Part shown: piece after piece, positions 58,955-64,000 of the stretch
Layout: every line of letters begins with the position of its first letter
Numbering within the stretch: position 1 is the first letter of the stretch
Source of the DNA: Nemopilema nomurai
Taxonomy: Eukaryota; Cnidaria; Scyphozoa; Rhizostomeae; Rhizostomatidae
Direction: 5' to 3'
DNA: 64,000 nucleotides
Assembly (NCBI GenBank): GCA_003864495.1
Contig: ML133500.1
Coordinates: forward strand, 334,710 to 398,709
The notes under the pieces: generated by a model
Database searches by the model: none
The model's input: the letters and a program-made list of their open reading frames with translations, nothing else
Told to the model about the DNA's origin: nothing
Made by a program: the position numbers and the translations under genes

Positions 58955-61900
58955 CCGATGATTGCATTCCCGTTGACCAATGCACTTGCAAACTGAAAAA
59001 TGGGAAGTACATTAGCCTTTGGGACATCGACAAAAACGGGGACGGGTAAGACGACGTGATGGATTTGTTACTGATCTGATAACTTTTTGATGGAGCAAAT
59101 GTTACTGATCTGATTACTTTTTGATGGAGCAAATGTTACTGATCTGATTACTTTTTGATGGAGCAAATGTTGCTGATCTGATTACTTTTTGATGGAGCAA
59201 ATGTTACTGATCTGATTACTTTTTGAAGGAGCAAATGTTACTGATCTGATTACTTTTTGATGGAGCAAATGTTACTGATCTGATTACTTATTAGGCAAAT
59301 AGTTAGTTGCATGGGCTTGATTTTTGGTTTAATATTGCACAAAATACCATTGGCTGGCCCCTATTTTTGAGTTTAAGTAGTTTTCGCAAGTTTTGAAATG
59401 TGTAGGAAACGTTTCCAAGAAACCGTACCGTTGGGCAATTGTCAAAACGCTTTTCTCATTGAATATTAGTTTCAAGCTCTGGAAGTTATTTGGCACTTCC
59501 TTTCAGAGCTGTAAAGCAAATGAGTCAAAATATAACTTGGCTTAAACATGATCAACATGCCCAAAACATGACCCAAAAATAGAAGTATTAATTGTATCAG
59601 TCTCTGGAGAAGACCCTTTCCATTTTTTCAAGAGAATTCCAGATCAGAACGTGCAAAAAGTGACTCACTACCATACAAGAGTACACTTTGTACATAAATA
59701 TCCAGACTCAAGTTAAGGCCTTGTGTTTGGAAATGCATTGTTGGTTTTTTTACATAAGAGAGACAGCTTTCAAGAGGGAGAAAAAAGTTTTCTGCATTAA
59801 CAAAGCAAAGAAGTTAGCTGTCTAGATGCAATAAGTGAGTTTTCTCAATAAAAGAATTTGGAGAAAGGTTTAAGGTTGCAAATACAGTTCCACCAACTTG
59901 TCCCTTTGCCAAAAGATGAAAAATTGTTAAATTGCTTAATGGCTCAGAAATATTTAGGCAGAGTTCAAGCCAAGAAAAGATAACCACACAAACAGTTTCA
60001 TGCAAGCGTTAAATTCATACTACTAGTTTCTACTAATAAGATTTTCTCTGTAATAGAGACATAGTCTCGCTTTAAAATTACCTCTGACTTGATAATTTCT
60101 CTGGTAACTTTCAGCACTTTCAATGTTCATGACATTTACTGCATACATAATTTTTGCTACATTCTATTATAATTACAATTATAATCTGAACTTTAATTAG
60201 ATTGAATTTCAAATATCTTTTAGTGCTGAACCTCTAAACATTTATCAATGTTTGTATGCCAAACGTCAATATAACATCCACACACGAGAATTCTCCCAAG
60301 TAATTCTGTAAATCAACAATGACTTACTAATTTTTCCTTTGGTTAGTTTACAGATAAAATCTTGACTTCACAAATAAAGACAACATGCAAAATTTTAGTC
60401 ATATGAAGAAGTCTGTTTTCCAAAAGTAAACTTGACCCTGTCAGTTATTTGTAAATATTTTTTTGGTCAGATGTGGCAAAATTTGCCACAGCATACTGCG
60501 AAAAATAGTTCCGCTTTTTCTAGCAATTGTGAAGTTTTGTACCACAAAGCACTTGTTCACAACATCTCAACAATCAGTTGCTATTAGGGCTGTCCAAACC
60601 TTCGGATATTCCTATTCGGTTATTCGGCTTAAAATTTAACGAATATTCGGTTATTCGGCGAATATGGGTGTGGTAAAATGGGTGTGGCAGGGTGGTGGTA
60701 AAAAACTGCAATCTGAAAATTTCTTGTAATTTAACCAACCTGTGAATATAGCTAATCAGTCATTACTATTCGATAAGTCAGAACCATTAATTTTTTTGTT
60801 TTCCTATTGATATTTCCTGTGTTTTACGTAACTTAAAAGGGTGTGCTGCAAAGCAATTTTTAAAACGAGTTTTTGTCAAAAATAAATGTTTTCTTGAACC
60901 TTTTTCCTAAAAAGAAAATTTAACACTCACAAAAAATGATTTTGTGAAAAGTTACATTATTCTGCAAAATAGTGGTAGGGCCATAGCCCCCTTCGTCGGA
61001 GGTACTGTAGCACAAAAATTTTCCGAGGAAAAGCCCCATGACCCCAACCCGCAACCCACGCTCCACTCCCCCTGCCCCCTTCCAGTCTTGCTTTATTGGC
61101 ATTGTAACTATTTCTTGGGATTGCGATTTTTGAAGAAGGCCCGTATCCATGAAACTCTCTCTAAGATTGGAGTTAGGAAGTTGCCTTTCTCCTTTAGAAC
61201 AATCCTTGCTATTCGACCAGCCAGTGCTATTCGGTTGGCAATTGCTATTCGATCAGTCACGGCTATTCGATCAGTCACGGCTATTCGATCAGTCACGGCT
61301 ATTCGATCAGTCACGGCTATTCGATCAGTCACGGCTATTCGATCAGTCACGGCTATTCGATCAGTCACGGCTATTCGATCAGTCACGGCTATTCGATCAG
61401 TCACGGCTATTCGATCAGTCACGGCTATTCGATCAGTCACGGCTATTCGATCAGTCACGGCTATTCGATCAGTCACGGCTATTCGATCAGTCACGGCTAT
61501 TCGATCAGTCACGGCTATTTGAATAGTCACAGCTATTCGATCAGTCACGGTTATTCGAATAGTCAACGCTTACAGATGAGTCACGGCTATTCAAACAACC
61601 ATTGTGGACCTCCAACCGTGAGGTTATTCGCACTATTCGTCTCCAACCGAATAATCGTACTTTTCGAACTATTCGCTTGTAACCGAATATTCGCTTTGGA
61701 CTTCAGCTAACCAAATAGTGAAACAGGTAACCGAATACCGATTATTCGACCTTCGGTGGACAGGCCTAGTTGCTATGGCACTAACCTCTTTTAACTACCT
61801 AAACAATTACTGAACATGGCTGAAAGTATTTTCAAAGCTTTGGGTTGGCCATTTGGAACAGGTGGGGCAAAATTTACAAAAGTGATAATTTTTTTGTTTA

Positions 61901-63514
61901 TCAAACCATTATGAGATGCTAATGTTTCATGCTGAAGTGTGTTGCAATATTTTATTGGTATTAAAAACTGTGAGCCTGGCAAGTGCCAATCTACTTACTC
62001 TTTTGTTCGCAGATATGAAGCAGATGATGCATTGTCACGTGGTTTTACTTACAAATACAGCCCTTGTACGCCGCTTAAAAACGCTATTGCGCACTCTGAC
62101 AATGTATTGGTAAGCAGCATAAATAATTTCAATCACCTACAATGTAAATATCTTTTCTTTGTATTCGTATTTGCACTGTTGCCGCAGCTTTGGAACAAAG
62201 GACTCGGGTGAAAATGTGACAAATTGCTTTTGGGAGAAGACAATTTCAAGTTTAAAGAAATATTGAGTATTTTCTTTACTTGCTAACTTATGAAGTTATA
62301 TGAAGATAAGGGTATATGAAGTTATATGAAGATAATTTGACAAACAAGATTTACTGTTTGCTAAATGATGTTTAACTCATGACTCGTGACAATTAACATA
62401 TTTTTCAAATTTCTTGACTTTTTGTCCTCTGTTGATGCTCTTGTTTTGTATTTCGTAAAGGCTTTCTTGTGCTATTTCTTTTAAATAGTTCAAGATGAAG
62501 TTTCTGTAACTTTTTAGATTAGCCAGAATGTTAACAGTGATAACTTTGTGATTGGCTTCAAACCAAAAGCTGTTTCTATTGGATTTGATGGACTTATGAA
62601 GCAATATCAATTCAAATACACAGGAAGCTCAGTAAAAGCAACTTCTGCCAGGTTATATTATCATTATAAGTTTTCATTATACGTAACATGAGCTAAGCAG
62701 TTTCTTCATACCATTATAAATTTTCATACATCGTTGCACATTTTCAGATGTTTTTATGCTCTTGATATTTACTGAATGGAGCTTCAGATTACATCTTGTC
62801 ATTGCTTTTTTGTGGCGGGTCGTTTTAAACGTAAAGTGACTTGGAAATTCAAAAAATAGCTGGTATATATTCTAATAGAATGAGGCACTCTGGTATCTGT
62901 TGTTTGTGATGCAGGGTAAGATATATACTTGATGTCCAGGATTTTTGGCAGAGGTTGGATGCACAAAGCTCCCCCTTGAAATATTTCCAAATAAAATTGT
63001 TTTGCATATTTTGTTTACATTTTTAAGACGGTTTTTTGAAGGTCTTTTTCTCGATGATAAATAAGGCAGCAAAAATACCTTAACAGCTGTGCAGCAACCG
63101 GATTTTTCATTGTTGTAAACTTATTTCTTCACAATCAAGCAAATCTGGTTTCCACATAGAGAACTACCTCCTGCTGGGAATAATATCAAAAACCTTTCTA
63201 AGAATTTTTGAGTTGAAAAGACAATGCTAAGGTAAAAGTGCGCTGAAATAGGGACATGTTACTGGGAACATGGATCTACAAAATAAGATTAGCATTTTAA
63301 GAACAACCCGTAACGTCTCAAGAATAAGCAATCAGAACCAGCCATTTATTTTCATGGTGGCATTTTTCAGCCCATTACTGATCTCCACATACAGCTTTTG
63401 GAATCTACATCTTTTTTCACTCATTTCAGAACTACAACCATCAATTTAAACTGTGACACAAATAATAAAGTTCCTGAAGTTTCTTCGGTTTTGGAACAGC
63501 CAGCTGAGACATAT
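58955..63514 (+). CDS. M6PR-like: Second mannose-6-phosphate-receptor-like gene, partial (luminal exons)
   Basis: Four exons are clear: 58955-59045, 62013-62109, 62518-62651 and 63430-63514. They parallel exons 1-4 of the upstream gene with identical phases (2, 0, 2, 0): DDCIPVDQCTCKLKNGKYIS and LWDIDKNGDG, YEADDALSRGFTYKYSPC, a stretch with QYQFKYTGSSVKATSAR, and TTTINLNCD ... SSVLEQPAETY. The first exon opens in phase 1 and needs an upstream signal-peptide exon not found here. The MRH quartet appears intact: Gln in ISQNV, Arg at the exon 3/4 join (AG|A), Glu in LEQPAETY and Tyr six residues on. The stem, membrane helix and tail should follow, but the next acceptor (63747) leads into sequence that departs from the family after VQLSLS and soon stops, so the 3' part is either beyond the window or broken. 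Confidence 0.78.
59067..59300. repeat. 34-bp minisatellite at start of an intron
   Basis: Six full copies and one partial copy of a 34-bp unit (gttactgatctgattacttt then ttgatggagcaaat). Copies start at 59067, 59101, 59135, 59169, 59203, 59237 and 59271. Copies differ by single bases. The array begins only 21 bases after the donor of the preceding exon. Confidence 0.93.
59301..60576 (+). other. Intron sequence of second receptor-like gene
   Basis: AT-rich, with no exon or element recognised between the 34-bp array and the hAT element. Confidence 0.5.
60585..61768. mobile_element. Non-autonomous hAT element, 1184 bp, 8-bp target duplication
   Basis: The element is bounded by perfect 8-bp direct repeats gttgctat (60577-60584 and 61769-61776). 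Its termini are inverted repeats: tagggctgtcca on the left and, read inward, taggcctgtcca on the right, with one mismatch in 12. An 8-bp duplication with TAGGG-type ends is diagnostic of the hAT superfamily. Near both ends are many copies of (t)attcgg/cgaata, probably subterminal transposase-binding motifs. The interior carries an 18-bp tandem array and no transposase. It lies in an intron of the second receptor-like gene. Confidence 0.92.
61208..61603. repeat. 18-bp tandem array inside the hAT element
   Basis: 22 units of 18 bp: two diverged units, then 15 identical copies of gctattcgatcagtcacg (61244-61513), then five diverged units. Because 18 is a multiple of three, all frames stay open and give long repetitive ORFs on both strands. 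The attcg core is the same as the motif repeated near the element's ends. Confidence 0.96.
61777..63429 (+). other. Introns around exons at 62013 and 62518
   Basis: Apart from the two exons, this holds a short direct duplication of gaagttatatgaagataa near 62292-62335 and no other recognised feature. Confidence 0.5.
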
Positions 63515-63746
63515 GTAAGTATAATTAACGCTTCCTTTACTTCCTCGAAGAGACTTTCATTTTTGACATGGTAGTGAAGCATCGTTTTAAAATTTCACCC
63601 TCCTATTCTTTGTTATCGTCTGCAACAACTTCGTCGATTTACTTGAAACACACGGTGGCTGGAACACAAAAATTACACTTATAAAGTGAAAAAATCAAGT
63701 TAACTAAGAATAATATGAGGTGCTCTGGTTGTTATTTTCTCAACAG

Positions 63747-64000
63747 GTTCAATTGAGTTTGTCACTAGATTTGCGTTATTTTATTCACATTGCACTGAGT
63801 GCCACGGCCTACTGTTTAGGCGACCATCTTGGCTTGCATGAACACTAGTGCCCGACAAACCTTCGATGCACTGCTGTGCAGGGTTACCATGTATGAAAGG
63901 CACTGCGAACAGTATAGTCCCGTTAGGCGGAAAAATTGAAGTGGAAAATCTGGCAGAAATCATTGACCTTCTCATTCCTATTATCAGAAAAAAGGAATAT
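63747..64000 (+). other. Possible broken fifth exon of second receptor-like gene, then unassigned sequence
   Basis: Acceptor tctcaacAG is followed by GTTCAATTGAGTTTGTCA (VQLSLS), similar to VLTLSS at the same place in the upstream gene, in the right phase. After that the sequence diverges, becomes more GC-rich and reaches a stop at about 63849. Either the exon is interrupted by an insertion or the resemblance is chance and the true exon lies beyond 64000. Confidence 0.35.

Noticed and set aside
61244..61513. CRISPR-like regular array
   Set aside because: Contiguous identical units without spacers, inside a hAT transposon in an animal intron; a minisatellite.
60944..61566. Long ORFs on both strands (SVTAIR and RLFDQS type repeats)
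   Set aside because: Produced by an 18-bp tandem array, a multiple of three, which keeps all frames open; no coding evidence.

Overview
The window is eukaryotic nuclear DNA from an animal. Genes are split into many short exons with GT-AG introns (one GC-AG), and the exons encode animal-type proteins: a SWI/SNF scaffold, a Sec61 gamma subunit, sigma-class GST, mannose-6-phosphate-receptor-like proteins and a secreted cysteine-rich furin-repeat protein. Intergenic and intronic DNA is AT-rich and holds small DNA transposons and minisatellites. The presence of a glutathionyl-hydroquinone reductase, not known from vertebrates, and the overall style suggest a non-bilaterian or early-branching animal such as a cnidarian. 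This is inference; the species cannot be fixed from the sequence alone.

Layout. 1-1455: first coding exon of a sigma-class GST on the minus strand, with the rest probably beyond the left edge, plus a small unassigned plus-strand ORF. 4654-25982 (minus): a complete SMARCC1/2 (BAF170/BAF155, Moira/Swi3) gene, about 31 coding exons and about 1170 residues, with N-terminal module, SWIRM, SANT, coiled coil and Q/P-rich tail. It includes a likely 4-nt micro-exon, one GC-AG intron and one apparent 1-base frameshift. 25983-30420: intergenic, no recognised gene. 30421-40226 (plus): a secreted furin-like cysteine-rich repeat gene, 11 exons, every intron in phase 1. 41532-43186 (minus): a two-exon glutathionyl-hydroquinone reductase. 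43519-44172: two different TA-flanked MITEs lying side by side. 45490-46399 (minus): SEC61G. 49256-55478 (plus): a complete divergent cation-dependent mannose-6-phosphate-receptor-like gene, whose fourth intron holds a hAT transposase fragment and a PIF/Harbinger deletion derivative. 58955-63514 or beyond (plus): part of a second receptor paralogue with the same intron phases; its third mapped intron-exon interval contains a 1.18-kb non-autonomous hAT element carrying an 18-bp array.

The genes do not form an operon-like system. The closest functional grouping is the pair of tandem receptor-like genes: the downstream copy keeps sugar-binding positions that the upstream copy has lost. The most unusual structures are that pair, the hAT element whose internal 18-bp array repeats the same TATTCG core found near its ends, the reductase with a CPWC centre, and the modular furin-repeat gene. 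Exon boundaries were placed by hand from homology, reading phase and splice consensus; no transcripts or database searches were available.
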